Source of the DNA: Baekduia alba
Lineage (GTDB): Bacteria; Actinomycetota; Thermoleophilia; Solirubrobacterales; Solirubrobacteraceae
DNA length: 64,000 nucleotides
Direction of reading: 5' to 3'
Assembly: GCF_028416635.1 (NCBI RefSeq)
Contig: NZ_CP114013.1
Coordinates: 4,836,001-4,900,000, forward strand
The translations under genes were made by a program, and so were the position numbers. Of this stretch, positions 15,169 through 24,585 are shown in pieces. The notes below the pieces were generated by a model that saw only the letters and a list, made by a program, of their open reading frames with translations, ran no database searches and was not told the origin of the DNA. Numbering within the stretch: the first letter of the stretch is position 1; each line of letters begins with the position of its first letter.

Positions 15169-15906
15169 CTAGAGCTCGTCCTCGAGCCGGAGGGTCGCCA
15201 CCGTCGCACGGATGTGGTCGTGCACGTCGGTGGGCGAGCGCGTCCCGTCGAAGCGCCGCAGCAGGTCGCGGTCCTCGTAGTACTGCACGAGCGGCTCGGT
15301 CTGGTCGTGGTAGACGGCCAGGCGCTTGCGGATCGTCTCGGGCTTGTCGTCGTCGCGCTGGATCAGGTCGGAGCCGTCGATGTCGCAGCGGCCCTCCTGC
15401 TTCGGCGGGTCGAAGTCCACGTGGTAGACGCGCCCCGACTTGCTGACGCGGCGGCCCGAGAGGCGCTTGACGACCTCGTCGTCGGGCACGTCGACGAGCA
15501 GGACGCCGCTGATCTTGCGGCCGACGTTCTCGAGCGCCCCCTCCAGCGCGTCGGCCTGCGGCACCGTCCGCGGGAAGCCGTCGAGCAGGAAGCCGTTGGC
15601 GGCCTCGTCGGACTCCAGCGCCTCGAGGATGACCCCGATGATCACGTCGTCGGGGACGAGGTCGCCGTTGTCCATGTACTCCTTGGCCTTCTTGCCCAGC
15701 GGCGTTCCCTCGGCGACGGCGTCGCGCAGGATGTTGCCGGTGGCGTAGTACGGCAGGCCGAAGTCCTCGGTCAGCTTCTCCGCCTGCGTGCCTTTGCCGG
15801 CACCGGGAGGACCCACGAGGATGAGGTTGAGTTCAGGCACGAGCTCGATCGCAGCATCGTTGCGGACCGGGGCGTCGAGGCCCTCGGTCCCGGGAAGGTC
15901 GGGCAT
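15169..15906 (-). CDS. adk: Adenylate kinase
   Basis: A P-loop enzyme that interconverts ATP + AMP and 2 ADP. GPPGAGKGTQAEKL is the Walker A loop, YYATGNILRDAV and LLDGFPRT bind AMP, and the long LID (GRVYHVDFDPPKQEG, C, DLIQRDDD) is of the large bacterial type with a reduced set of cysteines. The ATG at 15906 lies 1 base after the secY stop and gives 245 residues, about 22 more than usual. GTG at 15840 (MPELNLILVGPPG) gives the normal length and is an equally possible start. Confidence 0.93.
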   Translation of the reverse strand: MPDLPGTEGLDAPVRNDAAIELVPELNLILVGPPGAGKGTQAEKLTEDFGLPYYATGNILRDAVAEGTPLGKKAKEYMDNGDLVPDDVIIGVILEALESDEAANGFLLDGFPRTVPQADALEGALENVGRKISGVLLVDVPDDEVVKRLSGRRVSKSGRVYHVDFDPPKQEGRCDIDGSDLIQRDDDKPETIRKRLAVYHDQTEPLVQYYEDRDLLRRFDGTRSPTDVHDHIRATVATLRLEDEL

Positions 15907-15907
15907 C

Positions 15908-17185
15908 CTACTTGAGGAAGCCTTCGTAGTTGCGCATCATCAGCTGCGCCTCGAGCTGCTTCATGGTGTCGAGGGCGACGCCGATCACGATCAGCAGCGA
16001 GGTTCCGCCGAACTGGAACGACTGCGTCGCGCCCGTCGCGGCGATGACGATCGTCGGCAGCGCCGCGACCGCGGCGAGGTACAGCGCGCCTGGGAACGTC
16101 AACCGCGCGAGGATCCGATCGAGGAACTCGGCCGTCGGCCGGCCGGGTCTCACCCCCGGGATGAACCCTCCGTACTTCTTGAGGTTGTCGGCCTGGTCGA
16201 CGGGGTTGAACGTCACCGCCGTGTAGAAGTACGTGAACAAGATGATGAAGATCGACTCGCCGATGACGTACGGCGCCTTCCCCGGGTTGAGGAAGTTCGC
16301 GACGTCGTGGGTGAAGGGCGTGTTGATCAGCTGGCCGACCGTGGGCGGGAACGCCATGATCGACGCGGCGAAGATGACCGGGATGACGCCGGCCATGTTG
16401 ACGCGCAGCGGCAGGTAGGTCTGGCCGCCGCCGCTCATCCGGCGGCCGATGACGCGCTTGGCGTACTGCACCGGGATCCGGCGCTGGCCCTCCTGGATGA
16501 AGACGATCGAGCAGACGACGCCGAGCGCCAGGAACGGCATGATCACGACGAAGACCTGGTCCGGGTTGTTCCACCAGGACTGGATGCCGCCGGGCAGGCG
16601 CGCGACGATCGACGCGAAGATCATCAGCGAGATGCCGTTGCCGATGCCGCGCTGGGTGATCAGCTCGCCCATCCACATCAGCAGGATCGTGCCCGCGGTG
16701 AGCGAGACGACGATCAGGAAGACGTGCGGCGTGTCGAACTGGGAGATGATCTTCTCGCCCGTCGACGGCGCCAGCGACTTGAAGAGGAACACGTAGCCGA
16801 TCGACTGCGCGAACGCCAGGCCGACCGTGAGGTAGCGCGTGTACTGCGTGATGCGCGCCTGGCCGACCTCGCCCTCCTTCTGGAGCTTCTCCAGCGAAGG
16901 CACGACCACGGTGAGCAGCTGCAGGATGATGCTCGCCGTGATGTAGGGCATGATCCCGAGCGCGAAGAGCGCGATGCGGCTCAGCCCGCCGCCCGAGAAC
17001 GTGTTCAGCAGGTTGAGGATGCCGCCTCCGCCGAACGACTCCTGCGCATCCTTGACCGCCTGGACGTTGACGCCCGGGACCGGGATGTGGGAGCCGAGCC
17101 GGTAGAGCGCGAGCAGCAGCGCCGTGAAGGCGAGCTTCTTGCGGATCTCCGCGACGGTGAAGGCACTCAGGATCGTGGACAGCAT
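15908..17185 (-). CDS. secY: Preprotein translocase channel subunit SecY
   Basis: A 425-residue protein with ten membrane helices that forms the SecYEG protein-conducting channel. AFTALLLALYRLGSHIPVPGVN opens the protein, LMWMGELITQRGIGNG is the conserved cytosolic loop, and GFIPGVRPGRPTAEFLDRIL is the C-terminal loop that docks SecA and ribosomes. It precedes adk with a single base between. A strong hairpin lies 26 bases upstream, so transcription from the spc genes into secY may be limited. Confidence 0.96.
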   Translation of the reverse strand: MLSTILSAFTVAEIRKKLAFTALLLALYRLGSHIPVPGVNVQAVKDAQESFGGGGILNLLNTFSGGGLSRIALFALGIMPYITASIILQLLTVVVPSLEKLQKEGEVGQARITQYTRYLTVGLAFAQSIGYVFLFKSLAPSTGEKIISQFDTPHVFLIVVSLTAGTILLMWMGELITQRGIGNGISLMIFASIVARLPGGIQSWWNNPDQVFVVIMPFLALGVVCSIVFIQEGQRRIPVQYAKRVIGRRMSGGGQTYLPLRVNMAGVIPVIFAASIMAFPPTVGQLINTPFTHDVANFLNPGKAPYVIGESIFIILFTYFYTAVTFNPVDQADNLKKYGGFIPGVRPGRPTAEFLDRILARLTFPGALYLAAVAALPTIVIAATGATQSFQFGGTSLLIVIGVALDTMKQLEAQLMMRNYEGFLK

Positions 17186-17210
17186 GAAGGCAGAGAGGGT
17201 AACTGACGAA

Positions 17211-17238
17211 CGAGGGCCCCGGTCGCCCGGGGCCCTCG
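17211..17238 (-). terminator. GC-rich hairpin between rplO and secY
   Basis: A perfect 12-bp stem (17211-17222 with 17227-17238) around the loop TCGC. No uridine run follows on the minus strand (TTCGTCAGTT), so it may be a weak terminator, a processing site or an mRNA stabiliser. It stands between the spc genes and secY. Confidence 0.55.
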
Positions 17239-17275
17239 GAGAGCAGATGTCGCCGTGCCAGACCGGCTAGCGGTG

Positions 17276-17343
17276 TTACTCGACGAATCGAATGCCGCCC
17301 TCTGGGCGGCTATTCGACGAATCGAATGCCGCCCTCTGGGCGG
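17276..17343 (-). repeat. 34-bp direct repeat reiterating the rplO stop, with hairpins
   Basis: Two 34-bp units (17276-17309 and 17310-17343) abut the rplO stop codon. Each contains the hairpin GCCGCCCTCTGGGCGGC (17294-17310 and 17328-17344) and, on the minus strand, ends with a copy of the gene's last bases TCGTCGAATAG or TCGTCGAGTAA. The rplO end is thus repeated twice behind itself, each time with a 7-bp stem that could serve as a tandem terminator. Confidence 0.85.
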
Positions 17344-17853
17344 CTATTCGACGACGACCACGGTCCCGCCGGCGGCCTCGATGGCCTCCTTGGCGGACGC
17401 GGAGAACTTGTGCGCGTGGACGGTGAGCGGCTTGGTGAGCTCGCCCTTGGCGAGGATCTTCACCGGGACGTCGCTCTTCTTCGCCAGGCCGGCGGCCTTC
17501 AGGGCCTCCAGCGTGACGTCGGCGCCCTTGTCGAAGCGCGCCTCGAGGTCCTGCACGTTGACGCCCTGCGTCGCGGTGCGGAACATCTCGAACGGCATCG
17601 ACTTCTTCATGTGCGGACCGCGCAGCTTGCGCATCCGCATGTGGATCGGCATCTGGCCGCCCTCGAACCGCGCGCGGTCCTTGGCGCCGGAGCGCGAGCC
17701 GTAGCCCTTCTGGCCGCGGCCAGCGGTCTTGCCCAGGCCGGAGCCCTCGCCGCGGCCGACGCGCTTGCGCGTCTTGCGCGAGCCGGGGGCCGGCTTCAGG
17801 TTGTGGAGGCCGATGGCCTCGGTCGTGTCGTCCGTCTTGGTCTCGTCGGCCAT
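17344..17853 (-). CDS. rplO: 50S ribosomal protein L15
   Basis: A 169-residue protein containing the conserved RNA-binding region KRVGRGEGSGLGKTAGRGQKG and the FEGGQMPIHMRMRKLRG block. It has about 18 extra N-terminal residues (MADETKTDDTTEAIGLH), acidic and probably disordered. It is the last gene of the spc block before the hairpin cluster and secY. Confidence 0.96.
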   Translation of the reverse strand: MADETKTDDTTEAIGLHNLKPAPGSRKTRKRVGRGEGSGLGKTAGRGQKGYGSRSGAKDRARFEGGQMPIHMRMRKLRGPHMKKSMPFEMFRTATQGVNVQDLEARFDKGADVTLEALKAAGLAKKSDVPVKILAKGELTKPLTVHAHKFSASAKEAIEAAGGTVVVVE

Positions 17854-17857
17854 GACG

Positions 17858-18030
17858 TCAGTCTCCCTCGACCTTGATGAGGTGGCGGACGCGGTGCAGC
17901 ATGCCGCGCGTCTGCTCGTTGTCCTTGACCTCGACCGTGTGCCCGATGCGGCGCAGGCCGAGCGACCGCAGCGTGTCCAACTGGCGCTGGGTCGAGCCGT
18001 TCTTCGACTTGGTCTGCGTGATCTTGGGCA

Positions 18031-18031
<1 letters not shown>
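17858..18031 (-). CDS. rpmD: 50S ribosomal protein L30
   Basis: A 57-residue protein, [17 protein letters not shown] at the start and [15 protein letters not shown] at the end, with the [14 protein letters not shown] core of bacterial L30. The ATG (18031) shares one base with the rpsE TGA. It is normal in length and position between rpsE and rplO. Confidence 0.95.
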
Positions 18032-18659
<628 letters not shown>

Positions 18660-18663
<4 letters not shown>

Positions 18664-19013
18664 ACGGGAAGTCCTCCCTCGCGGACGCCCTCGGCGAAAG
18701 CCTTGACGCGTCCGTGGTACTGGTAGCCGCCGCGATCGAACACGGCGGACTCGATGCCCGCGGCCTTGGCGCGCTCCGCCAAGAGCTCGCCGGCCTTCGC
18801 GCTCTGCTCGGCCTTCTTGAGCTCGCGCAGCTCGGGCTCGGTCCACTGGACCGCGGCGATCGTCTTGCCCGACACGTCATCGACGAGCTGGGCGGCGATG
18901 CCGCGGTTGGACCGGAACACCGAGATGCGCGGACGCTCGGCCGTGCCGCGCACCTTGGCGCGGACACGACGGCGGCGCTTGAGGCGGCGCTGTTCAGGGG
19001 TGGTGATGCTCAT
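18660..19013 (-). CDS. rplR: 50S ribosomal protein L18
   Basis: A 117-residue 5S rRNA-binding protein. [20 protein letters not shown] and the C-terminal [24 protein letters not shown] are standard. It overlaps rpsE by 4 bases and rplF by 4 bases (ATGA in both cases). Confidence 0.97.
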
Positions 19014-19543
19014 GCTCGCTTACCGACCTTGCGGGCGACGTACTCGCCCTCGTAGCGGATGCCCTTGCCCTTGTAGGGCTCCGGCGGACGCTGCTTGCGG
19101 ATGTTGGCGGCGATCTCGCCGACCAGCTGCTTGTCGATGCCCTTGACGATCACTCGCGTGGGCTGGGGGACCTCGAACTCGATCCCGTCGGGCGCCTTGA
19201 TCGGCACCGGGTGCGAGTAGCCGAGGGCCATCTCGAGGTCCCGGCCCTTGAGCACGGCGCGGTAGCCGACGCCCTGGATCTCCAGGACCTTCTGGTAGCC
19301 GTCGGTGACGCCGATGACCATGTTCGCGACGAGCGAGCGGTACAGCCCGTGGAGGGCGCGGTGCTCGCCGCGGTCGGTCGGGCGCTTGACGGTGATGACG
19401 TCGTCGTTCTGCTCCACCGTGATGTCACGGTGGATGCGCTCGACGAGCTCGCCCTTGGGGCCGTTGACACGGACCGACTCGGGCTCGATGGAGACCGTCA
19501 CCCCGGCGGGGACGGTGATGGGCTTGCGACCAATGCGGCTCAT
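19010..19543 (-). CDS. rplF: 50S ribosomal protein L6
   Basis: A 177-residue protein near the factor-binding site. It begins [15 protein letters not shown] and ends with the signature [22 protein letters not shown]. The 61 bases before it are less GC-rich than the surroundings but hold no recognisable gene. Confidence 0.97.
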   Translation of the reverse strand: MSRIGRKPITVPAGVTVSIEPESVRVNGPKGELVERIHRDITVEQNDDVITVKRPTDRGEHRALHGLYRSLVANMVIGVTDGYQKVLEIQGVGYRAVLKGRDLEMALGYSHPVPIKAPDGIEFEVPQPTRVIVKGIDKQLVGEIAANIRKQRPPEPYKGKGIRYEGEYVARKVGKRA

Positions 19544-19604
19544 CGAACGATCACCAAACCTTCGCCACGAATGGCAAAGCCGTTGTCTGCAACGTTGTTC
19601 ACGG

Positions 19605-20012
19605 CTACCACACCTTTGCCACGACTTCGCCGCCGATGCCTCGGCGGCGGGCCTCGTGGCCGGTCATGACGCCCTGCGACGTCGAGACGATGGCGGTGCC
19701 CATGCCGCCGAGCACCTTGGGGATGCCGGTGGCGGGCACGTAGTAGCGCTGGCCCGGACGGGAAGCGCGCTGCAGCCCGGACACGACGGACTTGCGGTCC
19801 TCCGTGTACTTGAGCTGGATGCGGATGAGGGCGCCGGGGTGGTCGGTCGTCGCCGCCTCGGTCTCCCACGCCTCGATGTAGCCCTGCTCCTTGAGGATGC
19901 GGGTCATCTCACGCTTGAGCTTGGACGCGGGGATCTCGACGACGTCGTGCTGCGCACGGATCGCGTTGCGGATCCGCGTCAGGTAGTCGGCGACAGGATC
20001 GGTCATCGACAT
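19605..20012 (-). CDS. rpsH: 30S ribosomal protein S8
   Basis: A 135-residue primary 16S rRNA-binding protein. It starts [20 protein letters not shown] and ends with the S8 signature [22 protein letters not shown]. In E. coli S8 represses the spc operon; the order here (rpsN, rpsH, rplF) is the same, but the RNA target was not identified. Confidence 0.97.
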   Translation of the reverse strand: MSMTDPVADYLTRIRNAIRAQHDVVEIPASKLKREMTRILKEQGYIEAWETEAATTDHPGALIRIQLKYTEDRKSVVSGLQRASRPGQRYYVPATGIPKVLGGMGTAIVSTSQGVMTGHEARRRGIGGEVVAKVW

Positions 20013-20015
20013 GGG

Positions 20016-20201
20016 CTACCAGCTCGACTTCGTCATGCCGGGAACGAAGCCGTTGTGCGCGAGCTCGCGCAGGCAGATGCGGCACACGCCGAACTTGCGG
20101 TAGACCGCACGCGAACGGCCGCACTTGCGGCACCGGGTGTACTCCCGGGTCTTGTACTTGGACCCGCGCTGCTGGCGGACCTTCTGGGACGTCTTGGCCA
20201 C
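20016..20201 (-). CDS. rpsN: 30S ribosomal protein S14, zinc-binding type Z
   Basis: A 61-residue short-form S14 with zinc ligands Cys24, Cys27, Cys40 and Cys43 (CRKC and CRIC). It ends MTKSSW as usual for the type Z protein. It lies 3 bases before rpsH and 4 bases after rplE. Confidence 0.97.
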   Translation of the reverse strand: MAKTSQKVRQQRGSKYKTREYTRCRKCGRSRAVYRKFGVCRICLRELAHNGFVPGMTKSSW

Positions 20202-20205
20202 GGGT

Positions 20206-20808
20206 CTAGCTCTCCTGGGTGCCGTCGGCGTTCACGTACGGGTTGCCTTCGCGGCTGAAGGGCATGCCGAATGCCTCGAGCAACGCGTAGGTCTCGGTGT
20301 TGGACTGCGCCGTCGTGGTGATGGCGATGTCCAGGCCCCGTACCTGGTCGATGGCGTCGTAGTCGATCTCGGGGAAGATGATCTGCTCGCGCAGGCCCAT
20401 CGAGTAGCTTCCGCGCCCGTCGAACGACGTGGGCTTGAGCCCACGGAAGTCGCGGGTGCGCGGGAGCGCCACCGAGATCAGGCGGTCGAGGAACTCGTAG
20501 GCCCGGTCGCCGCGCAGCGTGACGCTGACGCCGACCGGCATGCCCTCGCGGACCTTGAACTGGGCGATGGACTTGCGGGCGCGCCGGATCGACGGCTGCT
20601 GGCCGGCGATCGTCGCGAGCTGCTCCTTGGCGGCGTCGAGAAGCTTCGAGTCCTGCTTGGCGTCACCGACGCCCATGTTCAGGGTGATCTTCACGAGCTT
20701 GGGCGCCTGCATGTAGCTCGAGTAGCCGAAGCGCTCGATCAGCGCGGGTCGGATCTTCTCGAGGTACTGCGTCTTGAAGCGTGCGGTCTGGGTTGCTGCG
20801 GCTTCCAT
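20206..20808 (-). CDS. rplE: 50S ribosomal protein L5
   Basis: This 200-residue 5S rRNA-binding protein contacts S13 and P-site t[22 protein letters not shown] and [18 protein letters not shown] are conserved. The N-terminus is about 15 residues longer than in E. coli ([19 protein letters not shown]). Confidence 0.97.
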   Translation of the reverse strand: MEAAATQTARFKTQYLEKIRPALIERFGYSSYMQAPKLVKITLNMGVGDAKQDSKLLDAAKEQLATIAGQQPSIRRARKSIAQFKVREGMPVGVSVTLRGDRAYEFLDRLISVALPRTRDFRGLKPTSFDGRGSYSMGLREQIIFPEIDYDAIDQVRGLDIAITTTAQSNTETYALLEAFGMPFSREGNPYVNADGTQES

Positions 20809-20820
20809 GGTCCTGGTGCC

Positions 20821-21141
20821 TTAGTCGAACTTCGTCCCGGACCCTCGAGCGACGCGGTTGCGGTTGCCACCCTCGCGGGTGATCCCGACGCGCGTCCCCT
20901 TCTTGGTCTTGGGGTCGATGAGCTGGACGTTGGAGATGTGGATGGGGCCCTCGCGCTCGATGACGCCGGCCTCGACCTGAGGGGCGTTGGGGAGGGGACG
21001 CTGGTGGCGCTTGACGATGTTGATGCCCTCGACGTAGACCCGGTCCTTCTTGGGGTCAACGCGCAGCACCTTGCCCGTCTTGCCGCGGTCCTTGCCGCTG
21101 ATGACGATGACTTCGTCGTCGCTACGGATCTTCAGAGCCAT
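20821..21141 (-). CDS. rplX: 50S ribosomal protein L24
   Basis: A 106-residue assembly-initiating protein with a KOW motif: DDEVIVISGKDRGKTGKVL followed by VYVEGINIVKRHQRP. Length and place (between rplN and rplE) are standard. Confidence 0.97.
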   Translation of the reverse strand: MALKIRSDDEVIVISGKDRGKTGKVLRVDPKKDRVYVEGINIVKRHQRPLPNAPQVEAGVIEREGPIHISNVQLIDPKTKKGTRVGITREGGNRNRVARGSGTKFD

Positions 21142-21144
21142 GGC

Positions 21145-21513
21145 TTAGAGCACCTCCGGGGCGAGCGAGATGATCTTCATGTAGTTGCGATCGCGCAGCT
21201 CGCGGGCCACCGGCCCGAAGATGCGCGTGCCGCGCGGGTTGCCCGCGGCGTCGATGATCACGGCGGCGTTCTCGTCGAAGGCGATGTACGTGCCGTCGTT
21301 GCGCCCGAACTCCTTCTTGGTGCGCACGACGACGGCCTTGACGACCTCGCCCTTCTTGACCGTGCCCTGCGGGCTGGCGGTCTTGACCGTGGCGGTGATC
21401 ACGTCGCCCACGTGCGCGTACTTGCGGCGCGAGCCGCCCTGCACGCGGATGACGAGGATCTCGCGGGCGCCGGTGTTGTCGGCGACCTTGAGGCGTGACT
21501 CGTTCTGGATCAC
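21145..21513 (-). CDS. rplN: 50S ribosomal protein L14
   Basis: A 122-residue subunit-interface protein that starts [19 protein letters not shown] and contains the [29 protein letters not shown] signature region. It overlaps rpsQ by 4 bases. Confidence 0.97.
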   Translation of the reverse strand: MIQNESRLKVADNTGAREILVIRVQGGSRRKYAHVGDVITATVKTASPQGTVKKGEVVKAVVVRTKKEFGRNDGTYIAFDENAAVIIDAAGNPRGTRIFGPVARELRDRNYMKIISLAPEVL

Positions 21514-22091
21514 TTGGCACGCTCCAGGATCTCGACGAGGCGCCAGCGCTTGCTGGCGCTCAGCGGACGCGACTCGATGACGCGCACGCGGTCGCCCGCG
21601 TTGGCGTCGTTGGCCTCGTCGTGGGCGTGCAGCGTCGAAGAGCTGCGCACGATCTTCTGGTAGCGGCGGTGCCGGCGCGCGACGTCGATGCGCACGGTGA
21701 TCGTCTTGTCCGCCTTGGCGGAGGTGACGATGCCGAGGCGCTCCTTGGGGGCGCCGGGGCCGTGCTCGGTCGTCGACTCGGTCTTGGCCGGGCCGGCCTC
21801 GCCGCGCGCGGCGTTCACCTTCGCGCGCTTGTTGGTGCGGTAGCGCGAGCGAGCGACGGCCTTGGCCTTGCGGGCCTCGGCGCGCTCCTCGGGCGTCGCA
21901 CCGCGGCGCACGCCGCGACGGGCGCGAGCGGCGACCTTGCGCTCCTTGGGAGTCAGTGGGGTGACCGGCTCAGCAGCCGGGGCAGCGGCCTCGGGGGCCT
22001 CCGCCTCGGGCGCGGCAGCGGTGGTCTCCTCCGCCGTCTCGGCGGCGGGGGTGACCTGCTCTTCGGTCGTGTCGGGGGTCTCGTCAGCCAT
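21510..22091 (-). CDS. rpsQ: 30S ribosomal protein S17 with 117-residue N-terminal extension
   Basis: The S17 core occupies about residues 118-193 ([18 protein letters not shown], then [22 protein letters not shown]), the usual size. In front is an unusual extension: residues 1-45 are acidic and Ala/Glu/Thr/Pro-rich, and 46-117 are strongly basic ([29 protein letters not shown]). The start ATG 22091 lies 2 bases after rpmC and no later start gives a better fit, so the extension is probably translated. A disordered, RNA-binding role for it is inference. Confidence 0.92.
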   Translation of the reverse strand: MADETPDTTEEQVTPAAETAEETTAAAPEAEAPEAAAPAAEPVTPLTPKERKVAARARRGVRRGATPEERAEARKAKAVARSRYRTNKRAKVNAARGEAGPAKTESTTEHGPGAPKERLGIVTSAKADKTITVRIDVARRHRRYQKIVRSSSTLHAHDEANDANAGDRVRVIESRPLSASKRWRLVEILERAK

Positions 22092-22093
22092 GG

Positions 22094-22294
22094 CTACTTG
22101 TTCGTGTCGATCCCGCGCTCATGCGCGATGGTCAGGGCGCGAGCGAGGTCGCGCTTCCCGGTCTTGAGGCCGGCCGTGTTCTCCAACTCGCCGGTGGCGT
22201 GCTGGAAGCGAAGGCCGAAGAGGTCACGTCGGACCGTCTTGATGTGGTCGGCGAGCTCGGCGTCGTCGAGGTCGCGCATGTCCTTGGTGTTCAT
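22094..22294 (-). CDS. rpmC: 50S ribosomal protein L29
   Basis: A 66-residue protein at the tunnel exit. It begins [19 protein letters not shown] and contains the ELFGLRFQ-type motif as DLFGLRFQHATGELENT. The start shares a base with the rplP stop. Confidence 0.96.
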   Translation of the reverse strand: MNTKDMRDLDDAELADHIKTVRRDLFGLRFQHATGELENTAGLKTGKRDLARALTIAHERGIDTNK

Positions 22295-22710
22295 CAGGCG
22301 TCGTCCTCCGCCGTCACGATCTTGGTGCGGACCGGCAGCTTCATGCCGGCGAGGCGCAGGGCCTCACGCGCGAGGGGCTCGGGCACGCCGGCCAGCTCGA
22401 ACATGACGCGACCCGGCTTCACGACGGCGACCCAGCCCTCGGGCGAGCCCTTGCCGGAGCCCATGCGGGTCTCGGCGGGCTTCTTGGTGACGGGCTTGTC
22501 CGGATACACGTTGATCCAGACCTTGCCGCCACGCTTGATCTTGCGGGTCATCGCGATACGCGCGGCCTCGATCTGGCGGTTGGTGAGCCAACCGGCATCC
22601 AGGGTCTTGATGCCGAACTCGCCGAACTGCACCTTCGTCTGGCCGCGCGACAGCCCGGGCTTGCGCCCGCGGTGCTGCTTGCGGTGCTTGACGCGCTTAG
22701 GCGACAGCAT
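22294..22710 (-). CDS. rplP: 50S ribosomal protein L16
   Basis: A 138-residue protein that helps position A-site t[22 protein letters not shown] opens it, and [21 protein letters not shown] is the peptidyl-transferase-proximal loop. A second copy of its first seven codons lies just upstream at 22745-22765 in another frame, forming a short reading frame that ends inside rplP. Confidence 0.97.
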   Translation of the reverse strand: MLSPKRVKHRKQHRGRKPGLSRGQTKVQFGEFGIKTLDAGWLTNRQIEAARIAMTRKIKRGGKVWINVYPDKPVTKKPAETRMGSGKGSPEGWVAVVKPGRVMFELAGVPEPLAREALRLAGMKLPVRTKIVTAEDDA

Positions 22711-22765
22711 TGGAGATCACCTCAACGTTCCTGGTACAGAGCGTGACGCGCTTCGGGGAGAGCAT
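22700..22765 (-). other. Mini-ORF duplicating the rplP start
   Basis: Directly after the rpsC TAG, ATG 22765 begins 22 codons ([20 protein letters not shown], then VA and TAA). Its first seven codons encode the same residues as the start of rplP (MLSPKRV) with nucleotide changes. The frame ends 11 bases inside rplP. It may be a leftover of a small duplication, or a coupling frame that delivers ribosomes from rpsC to rplP. Confidence 0.6.
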
Positions 22766-23704
22766 CTAGCGACCCCCTCCGTACCCGCCGCCGCCGCGCG
22801 GACCGCCGCCCTGCCCGCCACGGCCGCCCGGACCACCAGCTCCGCGCCCACCGCCGCCGCCACCGCGACCGCCACGTCCGCCGCCGGGACCGCCGGGGCC
22901 GCCCGGCCCACGGCCGCCGCCGCCCTGGCCGCCGCGACCGCCACGCCCACCGCCGCGACCGTCACGGTCGCCGCCACGGCCACCGCGATCGCCGCCGCGG
23001 CCACCGCGGTCGTTGCCGCGGTCCATGCCGGCGGCCTGCGGGGCCTCGATCTCGGTGAGGTCGGAGCCGCCGTAGCCCTCGGGCATGATCTCGCCCTTGT
23101 TGATCCAGACCTTGCAGCCGATGCGGCCGAAGGTCGTGCGGGCCTCGTAGAAGCCGTAGTCGATGTCCGCGCGCAGCGTGTGCAGCGGGACGCGACCGTC
23201 GGAGTACATCTCGGTGCGCGCCATCTCGGAGCCGCCGAGGCGGCCGCCGACCTGGATCTTGCAGCCCTTGGCGCCCGAGCGCATGGCGCTGGTGAGCGCG
23301 CGCTTCATGGCACGACGGAAGGCGACGCGGTTCTGGAGCTGCTCGGCGATCGACTGCGCGACGAGCTTGGCGTCCAGCTCGGGCCGCTTGATCTCCAAGA
23401 TGTTCACCTTGATCTGCTTCTTGGTGATCTTGTGCAGATCGCGGCGCAGCGCGTCGACCTCGGAGCCGGACTTGCCGATCACGATGCCCGGACGCGCGGT
23501 GTGGATGTTGACCTCCACCTCGTTCGCGTCCTTGCGGATCGTGATGTCGCTCAGGCCGGCGTGCGCGAGCTTGTTGGTGATGTGGCTGCGGATGGCGACG
23601 TCCTCGGCCAGGTAGTCGCTGAAGTCACGCTCGGTGAACCAGTTCGACTTCCAGTCGTGGATGTAGCCCACGCGCATGGACTCGGGGTGAACCTTCTGTC
23701 CCAT
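22766..23704 (-). CDS. rpsC: 30S ribosomal protein S3 with RGG-rich C-terminal tail
   Basis: Residues 1-215 are a normal S3: [18 protein letters not shown] at the start, the KH motif [17 protein letters not shown] (about residues 71-87) and the mRNA-entry helicase residues RAMKRAL. From about residue 229 to 312 the protein is nearly pure Gly and Arg with some Asp, Pro and Gln, made of RGG-type repeats. Such RGG boxes bind RNA in other proteins, and S3 sits at the mRNA entry channel, so a role in mRNA binding is plausible but inferred. The tail is GC-extreme yet stays in frame to a normal stop. Confidence 0.95.
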   Translation of the reverse strand: MGQKVHPESMRVGYIHDWKSNWFTERDFSDYLAEDVAIRSHITNKLAHAGLSDITIRKDANEVEVNIHTARPGIVIGKSGSEVDALRRDLHKITKKQIKVNILEIKRPELDAKLVAQSIAEQLQNRVAFRRAMKRALTSAMRSGAKGCKIQVGGRLGGSEMARTEMYSDGRVPLHTLRADIDYGFYEARTTFGRIGCKVWINKGEIMPEGYGGSDLTEIEAPQAAGMDRGNDRGGRGGDRGGRGGDRDGRGGGRGGRGGQGGGGRGPGGPGGPGGGRGGRGGGGGGRGAGGPGGRGGQGGGPRGGGGYGGGR

Positions 23705-23708
23705 GCTC

Positions 23709-24302
23709 TTACTGCTCCTTCGGGGTGAGCGCGATCGACAGGTGCGACGTGCGCTTGCGGATGCGCGAGGCGCGGCCCATGGCCCGCGGACGGAACCGCT
23801 TGAGGGTCGGGCCCTCGTCGGCGGTGATGGCCAGGATGCGGAGGTCGTCGCCGATGAGCTCGTGGTTGTGCTCGGCGTTGGCGACGGCCGAGTTCAGGAG
23901 CTTCTCCCAGTCCTCGGCGACCGCGCGCGGCGTGTGCTGCAGGATCGCGCGCGCCTCGGTGACGGACTTGCCGCGGACGTGGTCGGCGACGAGCCGCGCC
24001 TTGCGGGCGGACGTGCGGACGTACTTGGCGTGGGCCTTGACGACGGGACGGCCGTTGGACGAGGCCTTGGCGACCGGCTTGGGCGCAGGCTTCTCCTCGA
24101 CGGGCTCTTCGGCCTTGGCCTTCTTGGCCCGCGAGCGCTTCGGCTTCGCTTCCGCGACGGGCTCCTCGGCGGCCTCGGCCTCCTCGGCCGGCGTCTCCTC
24201 GACCTCGACCTCGGGCTCGACGGGCGTCTCCTCGAGGGTCGTCTCGTCGACGACCTCGGTCTCCACCTCGTCCTTCTCGGGCTTGTCGTCCTCGCCCGTC
24301 AT
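23709..24302 (-). CDS. rplV: 50S ribosomal protein L22 with acidic N-terminal extension
   Basis: The L22 core ([20 protein letters not shown] to the tunnel-loop end [19 protein letters not shown]) lies at about residues 88-197. The 87 residues before it begin with Glu/Val/Thr/Pro repeats ([20 protein letters not shown]) and pass into a Lys/Ala/Pro section. The ATG at 24302 overlaps the rpsS stop, which supports translation of the extension. L22 is normally about 110 residues. Confidence 0.93.
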   Translation of the reverse strand: MTGEDDKPEKDEVETEVVDETTLEETPVEPEVEVEETPAEEAEAAEEPVAEAKPKRSRAKKAKAEEPVEEKPAPKPVAKASSNGRPVVKAHAKYVRTSARKARLVADHVRGKSVTEARAILQHTPRAVAEDWEKLLNSAVANAEHNHELIGDDLRILAITADEGPTLKRFRPRAMGRASRIRKRTSHLSIALTPKEQ

Positions 24303-24571
24303 CGCTTCTTCCCGGTGTCGATGTGCCCGCGGTAGGTGCGCGTCGGCGCGAACTCGCCGAGCTTGTGGCCGACCATCGCCTCGGACACGAACACGGGCAC
24401 ATGCTTGCGCCCGTCGTGCACGGCGATGGTGTGGCCCACCATGTCGGGGAAGATCGTCGACGTGCGCGACCAGGTGCGCACCATCTTCTTCGTGTTGGCC
24501 TCGTTCATCTTCTCGATGCGCGCCAGCAGGCGCTCCTCGATGAACGGACCCTTCTTGGATGAACGGCTCAT
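24299..24571 (-). CDS. rpsS: 30S ribosomal protein S19
   Basis: A 90-residue head protein: [20 protein letters not shown] at the start and [20 protein letters not shown] at the end. It is standard in length and position between rplB and rplV. Confidence 0.97.
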   Translation of the reverse strand: MSRSSKKGPFIEERLLARIEKMNEANTKKMVRTWSRTSTIFPDMVGHTIAVHDGRKHVPVFVSEAMVGHKLGEFAPTRTYRGHIDTGKKR

Positions 24572-24585
24572 CGCTTCCTAACCCT

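Noticed and set aside
13950-15209. Minus-strand 419-codon frame over map
   Set aside because: Its upstream two thirds are an out-of-frame shadow of map and adk; only the end resembles a decayed secreted protein.
15788-17206. Plus-strand 472-codon frame over secY
   Set aside because: Antisense shadow with Asp/Arg/His-rich low complexity and no recognisable domain.
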